Below are positions 8,020 through 17,260 of a stretch of 64,000 nucleotides of DNA, piece by piece (positions within the stretch are counted from its first letter, which is position 1; each line of letters opens with the position of its first letter). Under the pieces are notes generated by a model. The model ran no database searches. It saw nothing but the letters and a program-made list of their open reading frames with translations, and had not been told where the DNA came from. This DNA is from Planctomycetaceae bacterium (GTDB taxonomy: Bacteria > Planctomycetota > Planctomycetia > Pirellulales > Thermoguttaceae): the NCBI GenBank assembly GCA_012719125.1, contig JAAYAY010000302.1:1-64000 (forward strand), given 5' to 3'. The position numbers and the translations under genes were made by a program.

Positions 8020-10197
8020 ATGACCAAGTCCATCCGCTTCGTCCTTACCCTGCACAACCACCAACCCATCGGCAATTTCGACCACGTATTTGAGCAGGCC
8101 TATCAGGACAGCTACCTCCCGTTTCTCGACGTCTTCCAGCCCTATGAGTCGCTCCGCATCGGCCTGCACACCAGCGGTTCGCTCATGGAGTGGCTCGACG
8201 CACACCACCCGGAGTACCTCGATCGTCTGGCGGAACTGGTTCAGCGCGGCCGCATCGAGATCGTAGGCGGCGCCTTCTTCGAACCGATCCTGTCGATGAT
8301 TCCCTCACGGGATCGAATCGGCCAGATCTGCGCCTACTCGCGTTGGCTGGAGAACAGGCTCGGTTGTGCGGTCCGCGGCATGTGGGTGCCCGAACGGGTC
8401 TGGGAGCAATCCTATGTTCGCGACCTGGCCGCGGCGGGGATCGAGTACACGATCCTCGACGATTTCCACTTCAAGGCCTCCGGACTGGTCGACTCGCAGC
8501 TCTACGGACATTACCTGACTGAAGACGACGGGCGGACCATGTCGATCTTCCCCGGCAGCGAACGTCTTCGCTACCTGATCCCCTTCGGCCAGCCCCATGA
8601 GACCATCGCCTACCTGCGGGATCTGGCGGAACGGCACGACGACGCCGTGGTGCTGTTCGGCGACGACGGTGAAAAGTTCGGCACCTGGCCCGACACCAAG
8701 AAACACTGCTACAGCGACGGCTGGCTCCGCCGATTCTTCGACGCCCTCGCCGAAAACCGCGATTGGATCCACATGACGACGCCCTCCGAGGCGATCGACA
8801 ACGTCGAGCCGCTGGGCAAGATCTATCTCCCCACGTGCAGTTATCGGGAAATGACCGAATGGGCGTTGCCCCCCGACCTGCAAAACGAGTATTACGATGT
8901 CGCTCACAAGATGGAACGCGACGACCGGTGGACTTCGCTCAAGCGGTTCGTCCGCGGCGGCTACTGGCGCAATTTCAAGGTCCGCTATCCCGAGACCGAC
9001 GAGATGTACTCGCGGATGATGCAGGTGAGCGCCCGCCTTCAGCGAGCGATCGACGACGGCAGAGTGGGGCCCGCGATCGAAGAGGCCCGGCGCGAGCTGT
9101 ATCGCGGCCAATGCAATTGCAGCTACTGGCACGGAGCCTTCGGCGGCATCTACCTGCCCCACCTGCGAAATGCCGTCTACGAACACCTGATCGCGGCCGA
9201 CAACCTGCTCGATCGGATCAGCGGACGCTCGGGCGCCTGGATTGAAGCCAAGGCCGAGGATCTGAATTTCGACGGACGCCAGGAAGTCCAGGTGGCCAAC
9301 GATCGCCTGATCGGCATCATCGCACCGGCCATGGGCGGACATCTCTGCGAACTCGACGTCCGCTCGATCCGGCACAACCTGCTTGCCACCCTCACCCGCG
9401 GCCCTGAAGCCTACCATCGCAAGATTCTCGCCGGCGCGAACGGTGGAAACGGCGACTGCGCCAGCATTCACGATCGCGTGGTCTTCAAACAAGAAGGCCT
9501 TGACCGGCTGATCCAGTACGACAGCTATCGACGCAAGAGCCTGGTCGATCTGTTCTTCAATCCCGACGCGACCCTCGAACAAGTGGCTGTCGGCCAGGCG
9601 GCCCAATTGGGCGACTTCGCCGAAGGCGTCTACGACGCTCGCGTCCGCCGCAACCCCGGACGGGTCCAGGTGCAATTGACTCGCGAAGGCAGCGTGGCGG
9701 GAAGGCCCGTTCGCGTGACCAAGGCCATCACCTTGAGTGCCGGGAGTTCCCTGTTCGAGATCGCCTATCGACTGGAAAATCTCCCCCAGGACCGGCCGCT
9801 GCATTTCGGCGTCGAGATGAATTTCGCCGGGCTGCCCGCGGGAGCCGATGATCGCTACTTCCACGGCGCTTCCGGTCGCTGTCTCGGTCAACTCGGCTCG
9901 CAGCTCGATCTGCACGAAGTCGAAAGCCTCAACCTGGTCGACGAGTGGCTGGGTATCGACGTGGGTCTCAAGTGTTCGCGTCCCACCGGCTTCTGGACCT
10001 ACCCGATCCGGTCGGTGAGCGGATCGGAAGGGGGCTTTGAGCTGGTGCACCAGTCCGTGGCGGTCCTTCCCCACTGGCAGGTCCAGCCCGAGGCCGACGG
10101 CACCTGGAGCGTGACGATACACCTCTCTGCCGATACGTCGAAGGCCGAGAGCCGGCGGCAGGAACCGGCCGCGGTGGCGGTCACCGTCGCCACCTGA
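8020..10197 (+). CDS. GH57 4-alpha-glucanotransferase/alpha-amylase
   Basis: A 725-residue GH57 enzyme of the Thermococcus-type 4-alpha-glucanotransferase branch, which moves maltooligosaccharide segments between alpha-1,4-glucans. The N-terminal barrel shows LHNHQPIGNF at 11-20, GRIEIVGGAFFEPIL at 77-91, GMWVPERVWEQ at 120-130 (Glu125 as nucleophile) and VVLFGDDGEKFGTWP at 210-224 (Asp215 or Asp216 as acid/base). The spacing of these residues matches the characterised archaeal enzyme. The C-terminal half is beta-rich, with the features expected of the DUF1925/1926 domains. It lies 216 bases after galT and completes the glucan block. No clear Shine-Dalgarno sequence or signal peptide is seen. 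Confidence 0.9.
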   Translation: MTKSIRFVLTLHNHQPIGNFDHVFEQAYQDSYLPFLDVFQPYESLRIGLHTSGSLMEWLDAHHPEYLDRLAELVQRGRIEIVGGAFFEPILSMIPSRDRIGQICAYSRWLENRLGCAVRGMWVPERVWEQSYVRDLAAAGIEYTILDDFHFKASGLVDSQLYGHYLTEDDGRTMSIFPGSERLRYLIPFGQPHETIAYLRDLAERHDDAVVLFGDDGEKFGTWPDTKKHCYSDGWLRRFFDALAENRDWIHMTTPSEAIDNVEPLGKIYLPTCSYREMTEWALPPDLQNEYYDVAHKMERDDRWTSLKRFVRGGYWRNFKVRYPETDEMYSRMMQVSARLQRAIDDGRVGPAIEEARRELYRGQCNCSYWHGAFGGIYLPHLRNAVYEHLIAADNLLDRISGRSGAWIEAKAEDLNFDGRQEVQVANDRLIGIIAPAMGGHLCELDVRSIRHNLLATLTRGPEAYHRKILAGANGGNGDCASIHDRVVFKQEGLDRLIQYDSYRRKSLVDLFFNPDATLEQVAVGQAAQLGDFAEGVYDARVRRNPGRVQVQLTREGSVAGRPVRVTKAITLSAGSSLFEIAYRLENLPQDRPLHFGVEMNFAGLPAGADDRYFHGASGRCLGQLGSQLDLHEVESLNLVDEWLGIDVGLKCSRPTGFWTYPIRSVSGSEGGFELVHQSVAVLPHWQVQPEADGTWSVTIHLSADTSKAESRRQEPAAVAVTVAT

Positions 10198-10222
10198 CCC
10201 GCATCCCTCATCCCCGTCGCCA

Positions 10223-10304
10223 CGTCATTCCCGCGCAGGCGGGAATCCAAAAGCATCCTAACCCACAATTCGCAATCTGGATTCCCGCCTTCGCGGGAAT
10301 GACG
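10223..10304. repeat. Two inverted copies of the 'attcccgcg..gcgggaat' palindrome
   Basis: Copies at 10223-10249 and 10277-10304 face each other between the convergent GH57 and DUF1559 genes. Each is itself palindromic. The position between convergent genes suits a transcription barrier or a tolerated insertion site. Confidence 0.8.
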
Positions 10305-10370
10305 AACGGATCGCGAGTGAAGTCCATCCAGAATTCCGGCTCATGCGCTATTGCTGTTTGTCCGCCTGCA

Positions 10371-11372
10371 TCAATACTTCTCCAGCAGCTCTTCACCGGC
10401 CGGGGTGCCGAGGGCCTTCCATAGCCCGCTTTCAATGTTTTCCGAGGTGAAGACAACGGAGCCGTCGGCATTGAGCCGGTGGACACCGCCCGGGTGATTG
10501 CTCCGTGCGGCGAACCTTCCGATGGGCCCCAAACGGGTAAGTTCGCCCTGACTGCCTATCACGGTGGCGTAATCCAACTCACACTCGTACGCTTCCTGGA
10601 TTTTGTCGTTGGGCTTGTCGAGCGTCGTGTAGGTCCACACTTGAGGGTGTTGACCGAAGAACCACGACATCCCCCGTTCGGGAAGGTTCGCAAATGGCAC
10701 GGTGCTGTTATTCCCTTTGACGATGCACCCCTCGTATTCGTCAACATTGCTCTCGAAGTACCTGATACTCGGGAAATCGATCAAGCACTCCGAGATCAAC
10801 ATGGAGTTGGCACTGCCGTCGAGCATATCGGCGTAGCGCAGGCTGCTGTTGACGCCGAACGGCCCCCACAGTTCCCGAATGGGCTCGCTCTTGTGCCACG
10901 CCTTGTCGGTATGGCCTATGCACGCCACGTAGTTGGTTGGACCGAAGAAAGGACTGGGCCGGTTGTTGCTGCGATCGCTGGGACAATGAAGGAGGGTGAG
11001 ATCGATCATGGCGATCTCGGCGTTGCCTCCCGCAATGCCGGGCTCCATCTCCCAATCGATCCGCTTATGGAGCGTCTCGAGTTCGAGATGTCCCAGAATC
11101 TGTGTGATCCAGGTCGTGTTGTTGGTGGCAGCCGGGTTGGGATGGCGCATATCGCGAATGAGGCCGGGCGGAAGCGTCTCGAACGACATGACGTAGTTCT
11201 GCAAGGCCACGCCAAGCTGTTTCACGTTGTTCATGCACTGGCTCTTCCTCGCCGACTCGCGCGCCGCCTGAATCGCCGGCAGGAGCAGGGCCGCAAGGAT
11301 CGTGATGATGGTGATCACCACGAGAATCTCGATCAGCGTGAAACCACCGCGACGATTGGCAGATCGCTTCAT
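10371..11372 (-). CDS. DUF1559 protein with pilin-type cleavage/methylation N-terminus
   Basis: A 333-residue member of the planctomycete DUF1559 family. The N-terminus [20 protein letters not shown] is a type IV prepilin-like signal: short basic leader, cleavage after Gly, Glu5, then a single transmembrane helix. It is followed by the family block [19 protein letters not shown]. The C-terminus [20 protein letters not shown] is the conserved H-x9-DG box. Such proteins are thought to be pseudopilin-like surface or secretion components; the molecular role is not established. The gene stands alone, convergent with the GH57 gene. A remnant of a second DUF1559 gene lies at 12119-12178. Confidence 0.93.
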   Translation of the reverse strand: MKRSANRRGGFTLIEILVVITIITILAALLLPAIQAARESARKSQCMNNVKQLGVALQNYVMSFETLPPGLIRDMRHPNPAATNNTTWITQILGHLELETLHKRIDWEMEPGIAGGNAEIAMIDLTLLHCPSDRSNNRPSPFFGPTNYVACIGHTDKAWHKSEPIRELWGPFGVNSSLRYADMLDGSANSMLISECLIDFPSIRYFESNVDEYEGCIVKGNNSTVPFANLPERGMSWFFGQHPQVWTYTTLDKPNDKIQEAYECELDYATVIGSQGELTRLGPIGRFAARSNHPGGVHRLNADGSVVFTSENIESGLWKALGTPAGEELLEKY

Positions 11373-11533
11373 ATCACTCTCCCCTGATTAGACTGTTCCC
11401 AACGGCGTAAGCCTGGCCCACCCAGAGAGAAGCCCTTGCCTCTGTATCTCAATAGCCGATTTCTGCAAAAACTGCAAGGATTCTGCTAGTTGGGCAGCAC
11501 CACTTTGGACAACGCCTTTCCGGCAGGCTTGTT

Positions 11534-11595
11534 GAACGCCCACCTGCAGGCGCCGGCCGAGACAGGAGAGGGCCGGCGTCTGCAGGTGGGCGTTC
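11534..11595. repeat. Long hairpin, 25-bp arms
   Basis: Arms at 11534-11558 and 11571-11595 pair gaacgcccacctgcaggcgc with its complement on the far side, with one mismatch and a 12-base loop. There is no T-run, so it is not a standard terminator. The shape resembles the other REP-like palindromes of the window. Confidence 0.75.
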
Positions 11596-12118
11596 GACTA
11601 CTCGGCCCTGATCGTGATCTTGCCGGTCCAATCGCGGGTCGAACTGCCTCTGTGTGAGGGGCAATCTTGCCTATACCTCCTGCTTCATAGTTTTCATTGT
11701 TTGCACTGATTTCGTAATAAGGGGACTATTCTGAGGTACTTCTGATGCAGCCGCGGAGGGGTTTGCGTTGAGTGGGGTGAGGACGGGCGGTGGGAGCACG
11801 GATCGAAACGCATTGTCGCTGATCTTGTGTGGGAAGTTGGTCAACGAAGGGGGGCCATTATCCCGGCCTGGACTCTTGTCCGTGGGGGACTCGGCCGGTT
11901 TGGCGCAACTAGTAAGTATACAAATATACACTATCATGTCAAGGGGAAAACGGATGGCCATCGCGTAAGGGGGCGTTTGATGGGGGCCCTGAGAGGATTT
12001 TCGCTCATCCGGCTGAAGCGTATGTTGTCTTGAAAAACGCACGCTTCCACTTCCTTCGCGTTGACCGCATGAGAGCGATGCCTTTCATCTTCACGATACG
12101 CTTCGAGCCGATGAACCG
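11596..12118. other. Intergenic region, no supported gene
   Basis: About 520 bases with several short open frames on both strands, none with a convincing protein. It contains the near-consensus minus-strand promoter at 11915-11942 and ends in the DUF1559 remnant. Confidence 0.4.
11915..11942 (-). promoter_or_regulatory. Near-consensus sigma-70 promoter with operator-like palindrome
   Basis: Reading the minus strand, TTGACA (11942-11937) is separated by 16 bases from TATACT (11920-11915). A GTATA-N4-TATAC palindrome overlaps the spacer and -10 box. Such a match is rare in this GC-rich window. The nearest annotated gene downstream is the DUF1559 gene, more than 500 bases away, so the transcript may be a small RNA or a long leader. 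Confidence 0.5.
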
Positions 12119-12178
12119 GAGTTCTTCACTGGCCGGGGCGTCGAGGGCCTTCCACAGTTCGTTCTCGATGTTCTCCGA
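12119..12178 (-). pseudogene. Remnant of a DUF1559 gene 3' end
   Basis: On the minus strand this encodes SENIENELWKALDAPASEEL, nearly identical to the C-terminal [20 protein letters not shown] of the intact DUF1559 gene at 10371-11372. The rest of the gene is missing. It overlaps, in another frame, the last residues of the membrane-protein ORF at 12126-12572, so a deletion or recombination joined the two. Confidence 0.75.
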
Positions 12179-12572
12179 CCCGTCCCGTCAGCCAGCCGAG
12201 AACCGCCCCCGCCAGAATCAGGAAGGGCCCTTCCGCCGCCGTCCAGAACCAGGGCATCCCCGAGCAGGCGTCGATGGCCGTCAGGCTCACCCCGCAGAAC
12301 ACGACTACCACGGCGGTCAGCCGCAAGACCGGCAAGTAGCGGTGGACATTGAAAGAGAGATAGACCACGACCGCCCCATGGGCCGCATAGAGGAGCGACA
12401 CCGAACGGGCCAGGTAGTGCACGACCGGAACGTCGGGCAACTCGCCCATCCCCAACCAGCGGTGGGTTGCTTCCATCCAGGCAAACGGCATGAACGCCGG
12501 CACGATCGCCGAGCAGGCAAGCAGGCCGACGCTCCGCACTAGAACGGCCAGGATCCGCTCAGATCGGCGCAT
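12126..12572 (-). CDS. Small membrane protein with a replaced C-terminus
   Basis: A 148-residue hydrophobic protein that I do not recognise. From the ATG at 12572 it shows about four membrane segments (SVGLLACSAIVPAFM, a stretch around SLLYAAHGAVVVYLSF, LRLTAVVVVFCGVSL, and FLILAGAVLGWL). Upstream in-frame codons to 12728 pass through a dispersed repeat and are unlikely to be translated. The last 17 or so residues (REHRER-like, Pro/Arg-rich) are read out of frame through the DUF1559 remnant at 12119-12178. The authentic end is therefore probably lost, and the gene may be decaying. No function is assigned. Confidence 0.5.
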   Translation of the reverse strand: MRRSERILAVLVRSVGLLACSAIVPAFMPFAWMEATHRWLGMGELPDVPVVHYLARSVSLLYAAHGAVVVYLSFNVHRYLPVLRLTAVVVVFCGVSLTAIDACSGMPWFWTAAEGPFLILAGAVLGWLTGRVGEHRERTVEGPRRPGQ

Positions 12573-12646
12573 GAGAGCGATTCCTCCAGATCGGGGTGGG
12601 CCAAAGAAACCGAGCGACAAACATTCTACCCAAGCGCGTGGCCCTC

Positions 12647-12841
12647 CGCCACGCTCCGCCGTGCCGTCCGCCAGGGAACTACAAAGTAGCAGGCACGCTC
12701 CAAATGCCGTCCGCAGAATCGGCAACATACCTCTTGTTCAGAACACTCCGGCGTGGAACGGGTTGGGCACGTTGAGCGAGCTGAGCTTCGGGCGACATCA
12801 GGAACCTTGGCGGACGGCACGGCGGAGCGTGCCTGCTACTC
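12647..12841. repeat. Inverted pair of the 'gtagcaggcacgctcc' dispersed repeat
   Basis: A copy at about 12647-12711 (acgctccgccgtgccgtccg with gtagcaggcacgctcc) and a reverse copy at about 12806-12841 (ccttggcggacggcacggcg) face each other. The same sequence forms a tandem array at 33339-33431. No gene is seen in the rest of 12573-12945. Confidence 0.75.
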
Positions 12842-12945
12842 TGCAGTTCACCTGCGGCCAATCTGGCAAACTGGCTTGGTCTGTCGTGGAAACCAACTTC
12901 CTGCCTGCCAGCGGAAGTGCTCTCCGTCTTGAAGATATGATGGGA

Positions 12946-13563
12946 TTAACCTGCATCGCCGGCCGGCGGTGGTTTCTCGATCCTGACCAGCCAGAAAAGT
13001 GCGAAGAAATCGTAGAGTCCGTGGGCGACGATCGGCACAAGCAGGTTCCCCGTAGCAATCCACAGCCCGCCCAGGAATAACCCGATCATCGCCGCCAGAA
13101 CAACGTAGGCCCAGTTCATCGGGTGCAGCAATCCGAACAGAATGGAAGCTGCAGCCAGGGCGATCCAAGCCCCCATCGCGCCGCCGATCCAACGCGCCAG
13201 CCCCTCCTGAATCAGGCCGCGGAACATCAGTTCTTCGCCAATTCCCGCCAGGGCTGAGATCACGGCCAACTCGAGGATCGTCGATCCGGCAAACAGCGGC
13301 CGGATCAGCCGATCGACCACGCCGGCCACGTCGGAAAACGGCCAAAAAGGCAGCCGCTCCGTGGCCAAGAGTGCCCCCACGATCGGCAGGGCCGCCAGGC
13401 ACCCCCAAAGCATCGCCCTCCAGTCGGCCACGACCAGATCAAGAGGATTGAGCCCCAACAGCCAGCCAACGGCAATCGCCACCACGCCCAAGCCGCCTTC
13501 CATCCCCACGGCCGTGGCCATGAGCTGTTGCTTGTTGGGCAGATCCGTGGGCGGTACGTTCAC
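12946..13563 (-). CDS. CPBP family intramembrane glutamic protease
   Basis: A 205-residue polytopic membrane protein of the CPBP (Rce1/Abi) family. The motifs are GIGEELMFRG with Glu110-Glu111 and Arg115, LLHPMNWAY at about 144-152, and VAHGLYDFFALFW near the end, which together form the membrane-buried active site. Family members cleave CAAX-like or other membrane substrates, and bacterial members are often linked to bacteriocin immunity or stress; the substrate here is unknown. It is divergent from ppdK with a 685-base gap. It is unrelated in detail to the larger CPBP protein at 61573. Confidence 0.88.
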   Translation of the reverse strand: MNVPPTDLPNKQQLMATAVGMEGGLGVVAIAVGWLLGLNPLDLVVADWRAMLWGCLAALPIVGALLATERLPFWPFSDVAGVVDRLIRPLFAGSTILELAVISALAGIGEELMFRGLIQEGLARWIGGAMGAWIALAAASILFGLLHPMNWAYVVLAAMIGLFLGGLWIATGNLLVPIVAHGLYDFFALFWLVRIEKPPPAGDAG

Positions 13564-14248
13564 GTCAAGAACTCGTCAAACAACTGGTCAGACTGGAGCG
13601 GGTCGTTGCCGATCTTACATCGTCGGCAGGTGTGCATTCTAGAACCACCCCGCGGAAGAGATCCAGCGACCACTCCTTCCGGGAGAGAAAATCAGTGGGG
13701 CTCTCGGCGGTCTCAGAACTCTTGCCAGTCCCTTCTATCCTGTGGAGAAGACCACGAATTGGCTAACGGTGCAACTCTCGGCGACGTTGAGAGTTGCGGC
13801 GCACTGTCCGAATTCAGCACGGTTTTGCTCAAGCGAAACCTCCAAAACGTCGATCAGGTTTCGCCATACGAACCGCGATCGATCTCGGGATCCCCTCTCT
13901 GGGGTTCGTCCGCCACTCCTTGACCCCCTTCCGGGACGCTGTTAGATTGACGGGTTTCACTCTCGGGAAAATCGCGACGCGTTGCGTGAGGCTCCATCGA
14001 CCCGCAGCAGGTGGTTGGGCTCTCCTCGTGCTCTCGATCCGGCAAACGAGGAATTCCTCCTCCCATTTGCCGCCCCTTCCCAGTTGTCTGTTTTTCGATC
14101 GGATTCGCAGTATCGCGTAATTCCGTGGACAGCAGAGAAAACTGTTCCTCGGCAGATACAGCACGCCGGGGGGCCTGTCGGTGGTCCGCTCTCTTGTTGG
14201 ACTGCGAATATTTACTGGTTTCCCTGTCACTATAAAGGCTCAAATCTC
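13564..14248. other. Intergenic region between divergent CPBP and ppdK genes
   Basis: This gap of 685 bases should hold the promoters of both genes. Open frames here have no recognisable protein. The last 60 bases are AT-richer (gcgaatatttactgg ... actataaagg) and probably contain the ppdK promoter. I see no clear riboswitch fold. Confidence 0.4.
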
Positions 14249-16945
14249 ATGGCACCCAAATACGTTTACAGCTTCGGGTCCACCGGAACGGACGGCGACG
14301 CCTCCCAACGCAACCTCCTCGGCGGCAAGGGCGCAAACCTGGCCGAAATGTGCAACCTCGGCCTGCCCGTCCCCGCCGGTTTCACTATCACCACCGAATG
14401 CTGCACCGCCTATTTCGCCGAAGGTAAGAAGTTCCCCGCCGGACTCAAGGAAGAGGTCCAAGCCGCCCTGAAGAAGACCGAGCAGGCCATGGGCATGAAG
14501 TACGGCGACCCCGAGAACCCGTTGCTGGTCTCCAGCCGGTCCGGCGCTCGCAGCTCGATGCCCGGCATGATGGAAACTGTGCTCAACGTCGGCCTCTGCT
14601 CGAAGACCATCCCCGGCCTGATCAAGAAGTCGGGCAGCGAACGCTTCGTCTACGACGCCTACCGCCGCCTGATCACCATGTACTCCGACGTCGTCATGGA
14701 AAAGGCCGAGGGCATCGAGCCCGCCGAAGGCAAGGGCGTCCGCGTTCAGCTCGAGCACCTCATGGACGCCATGAAGCACGCCAAGGGCATTACCGAAGAC
14801 ACCGACCTGACGGCCGACGACCTCAAGAAGCTCTGCGATCAGTACAAGGCCAAGGTCAAAGAGGTCCTCGGCCGCGAGTTTCCCGACGACGCCATGGAAC
14901 AACTCTGGGGGGGCATCGGCGCCGTCTTCAAGAGCTGGAACGGCAAACGCGCCGTATCCTATCGCCGCATCGAAGGTATTCCGGATGAATGGGGTACCGC
15001 CGTCAACGTCCAGAGCATGGTCTTCGGCAACATGGGCAACACCTCGGCCACCGGCGTGGCCTTCAGCCGTAACCCCGCCACCGGCGACAACAAATTCTAC
15101 GGCGAATGGCTCATCAACGCCCAGGGTGAAGACGTGGTGGCCGGCATCCGCACCCCCAGCCCGCTCAATGAAGAAACCAAGAACGACCAGAACCGCCACC
15201 TGGCCTCCCTCGAGACCGAGTGGCCCGAGTCGTACAAGGAGTTGCATGATATCCGCGACAAGCTCGAGTCGCACTACAAGGATATGCAGGACATCGAGTT
15301 CACCATCCAGGAAGGCCGGCTCTACATGCTCCAGTGCCGCAACGGCAAGCGGACCGGCACCGCGGCCCTCAATATGGCCATGGACATGCTGGCTGAGAAG
15401 CTGATCGACGAGAAGATCGCCGTTACCCGCGTCGCTCCCGCCCAGCTCGACGAACTGCTCCACCCAATCATCAACCCGGAATCCGAAAAGAAGGCCAAGC
15501 CCTTCCTCAAGGGCCTTCCGGCGGGCCCCGGCGGCGCCTGCGGCGTGATCGTCTTCACCTCCGACGCGGCCGTCGCCTCCGCCAAGGCCGGCAAGAAGTG
15601 CATCCTGGTTCGCGAAGAGACCAACCCCGAAGACGTGGAAGGCATGCGGGCCGCCGAAGGCATCCTCACCGCCCGCGGCGGCATGACCAGTCACGCGGCC
15701 CTCGTGGCTCGCGGCTGGGGCAAGTGCTGCATCGTCGGCGCCGGCGAGTTGAAGATCAAGATCTCGGCCGGAACCATGACCGCGGGCGGCAAAACGCTCA
15801 AGGCGGGCGACGTGATCACGCTCAACGGAACTCGCGGGCTGGCCTACGAAGGCGCCCTGGAAATGATGGACGCCTCCGAGAATCCTCGCTTCAAGGGCTT
15901 CATGGAGATGGTCGACAAGTTCCGCACCATGGGCGTTCGCACCAACGCCGACACGCCCGACGACGCCAAGATCGCCCGCAGCTTCGGCGCCGACGGCATC
16001 GGCCTGTTCCGCACCGAGCACATGTTCTACGGGGCCGGCAGCGAAGAGGCCCTGTTCATCCTCCGCAAGATGATTCATGCGGGCAACGACGAAGAGCGCA
16101 ACGCGGCCATCGACGAGCTGGCCCCCTTCGTCAAGCGCGACATCAAGGCGACCCTCGAAGCCATGGACGGGCTGCCCGTCACCGTCCGCCTTCTCGATCC
16201 GCCGCTCCATGAGTTCGTCCCGCAGGAAGAGGGCGCCCTGGCCAAGCTGGCCAAGGCCCTCAACTGTTCGGTCGACGAGGTGAAGAAACGCGGCGCCGAC
16301 CTCCACGAGGTCAACCCCATGATGGGTCACCGCGGCGTCCGCCTGGGCATCACCTACGCCCACCTGACCGAGATGCAGATCCGCGCCATCCTGGAAGCGG
16401 CGGCCGAACTGAAGAAGGCCGGCAAGAATCCCAAGCCCGAGATCATGGTGCCGGTCACCTGCACCGTCAAGGAACTCGACTTCGTCAAGCCGATCTTCGA
16501 CAAGATCCAGGCCGAGATCGGCATCGACTGCCTCTACGGCACGATGATCGAAATCCCGCGGGCGGCCCTGCTGGCCGACAAGATGGCCGTCACCGCCCAG
16601 TTCTTCTCCTTCGGCACCAACGACCTGACGCAGATGGGCTTCGGCTTCAGCCGCGACGACATCGGCGGGTTCCTTTCGGACTACCTCGACAAGAAGATCC
16701 TCGAGGCCGACCCGTTCCAGACGATCGACCAGGAAGGCATCGGCCAGTTGATCACCATGTCGGTGGAGCGAGGACGCAAGACCCGCCCCGACCTGAAGAT
16801 CGGCATCTGCGGCGAGCAGGGCGGCGACCCGGCCTCGGTCGACTTCTGCTTCAAGAGCGGCCTCAACTACGTAAGCTGCTCGCCCTACCGCGTTCCCATC
16901 GCTCGCCTCGCTGCGGCCCAGGCCGCCATCAAGGCGAAGAAGTAG
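14249..16945 (+). CDS. ppdK: Pyruvate, phosphate dikinase
   Basis: Interconverts pyruvate + ATP + Pi and phosphoenolpyruvate + AMP + PPi, linking glycolysis and gluconeogenesis. The ATG at 14249 gives MAPKYVYSFGSTGTDGDASQ followed by LLGGKGANLAEM, the canonical start; upstream in-frame codons to 13982 are non-homologous leader. The product is 898 residues, the usual length. The phosphohistidine motif GGMTSHAALVARG places His482, the C-terminal PEP-binding barrel shows GLFRTEHMF and FSFGTNDLTQMGFG, and GICGEQGG carries the catalytic Cys854. An aaagg ten bases upstream may be the ribosome binding site. A hairpin terminator follows at 17024. Confidence 0.96.
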   Translation: MAPKYVYSFGSTGTDGDASQRNLLGGKGANLAEMCNLGLPVPAGFTITTECCTAYFAEGKKFPAGLKEEVQAALKKTEQAMGMKYGDPENPLLVSSRSGARSSMPGMMETVLNVGLCSKTIPGLIKKSGSERFVYDAYRRLITMYSDVVMEKAEGIEPAEGKGVRVQLEHLMDAMKHAKGITEDTDLTADDLKKLCDQYKAKVKEVLGREFPDDAMEQLWGGIGAVFKSWNGKRAVSYRRIEGIPDEWGTAVNVQSMVFGNMGNTSATGVAFSRNPATGDNKFYGEWLINAQGEDVVAGIRTPSPLNEETKNDQNRHLASLETEWPESYKELHDIRDKLESHYKDMQDIEFTIQEGRLYMLQCRNGKRTGTAALNMAMDMLAEKLIDEKIAVTRVAPAQLDELLHPIINPESEKKAKPFLKGLPAGPGGACGVIVFTSDAAVASAKAGKKCILVREETNPEDVEGMRAAEGILTARGGMTSHAALVARGWGKCCIVGAGELKIKISAGTMTAGGKTLKAGDVITLNGTRGLAYEGALEMMDASENPRFKGFMEMVDKFRTMGVRTNADTPDDAKIARSFGADGIGLFRTEHMFYGAGSEEALFILRKMIHAGNDEERNAAIDELAPFVKRDIKATLEAMDGLPVTVRLLDPPLHEFVPQEEGALAKLAKALNCSVDEVKKRGADLHEVNPMMGHRGVRLGITYAHLTEMQIRAILEAAAELKKAGKNPKPEIMVPVTCTVKELDFVKPIFDKIQAEIGIDCLYGTMIEIPRAALLADKMAVTAQFFSFGTNDLTQMGFGFSRDDIGGFLSDYLDKKILEADPFQTIDQEGIGQLITMSVERGRKTRPDLKIGICGEQGGDPASVDFCFKSGLNYVSCSPYRVPIARLAAAQAAIKAKK

Positions 16946-16954
16946 GGCAAATCT

Positions 16955-17004
16955 TGTAGGACGGGTTTCCAACCTATCCAGCCAGGATGCCATCCCGGCC
17001 TACA
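16955..17004. repeat. Inverted repeat 'tgtagg ... cctaca'
   Basis: Imperfect arms, tgtaggacggg and a matching ...ccggcctaca, lie just after ppdK. It looks like a member of a dispersed palindrome family rather than a terminator. Confidence 0.4.
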
Positions 17005-17023
17005 TGACGAGTGACATTCAAAT

Positions 17024-17062
17024 GGGACGGTTTCGCTTCGGCGGGACCGTCCCGTTTGCTTT
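17024..17062 (+). terminator. Hairpin terminator after ppdK
   Basis: The stem gggacggt (17024-17031) pairs with accgtccc (17046-17053), followed by gtttgcttt. It lies about 80 bases after the ppdK stop. Confidence 0.55.
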
Positions 17063-17260
17063 GGGCTCGACCACTCCTTTCGCACACGCGGACGCCCCCG
17101 GCCTGGCCGTCGGGGATTGGGGCTCATTGCCGTCCAGCACATAACATCAAACTGGCCTTGACATCCAGGCCGGAATCTCGATATTTCCTCCCAACTTCGC
17201 CCCATTCAGACGGGGCTATCGGTGTCAGGGACCTGCAGTTTGTCAGTCTCGAGGTGGGAA

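Noticed and set aside
8305-10122. 605-codon antisense frame over the second GH57 gene
   Set aside because: Codon-bias shadow without recognisable protein features.
13982-14248. 89-codon N-terminal extension of ppdK
   Set aside because: Not homologous to the family; the ATG at 14249 gives the canonical start.
14240-16993. 917-codon open frame antisense to ppdK
   Set aside because: It mirrors the third-position GC bias of ppdK, has low-complexity Gly/Ala/Val/Asp composition and no family motif.
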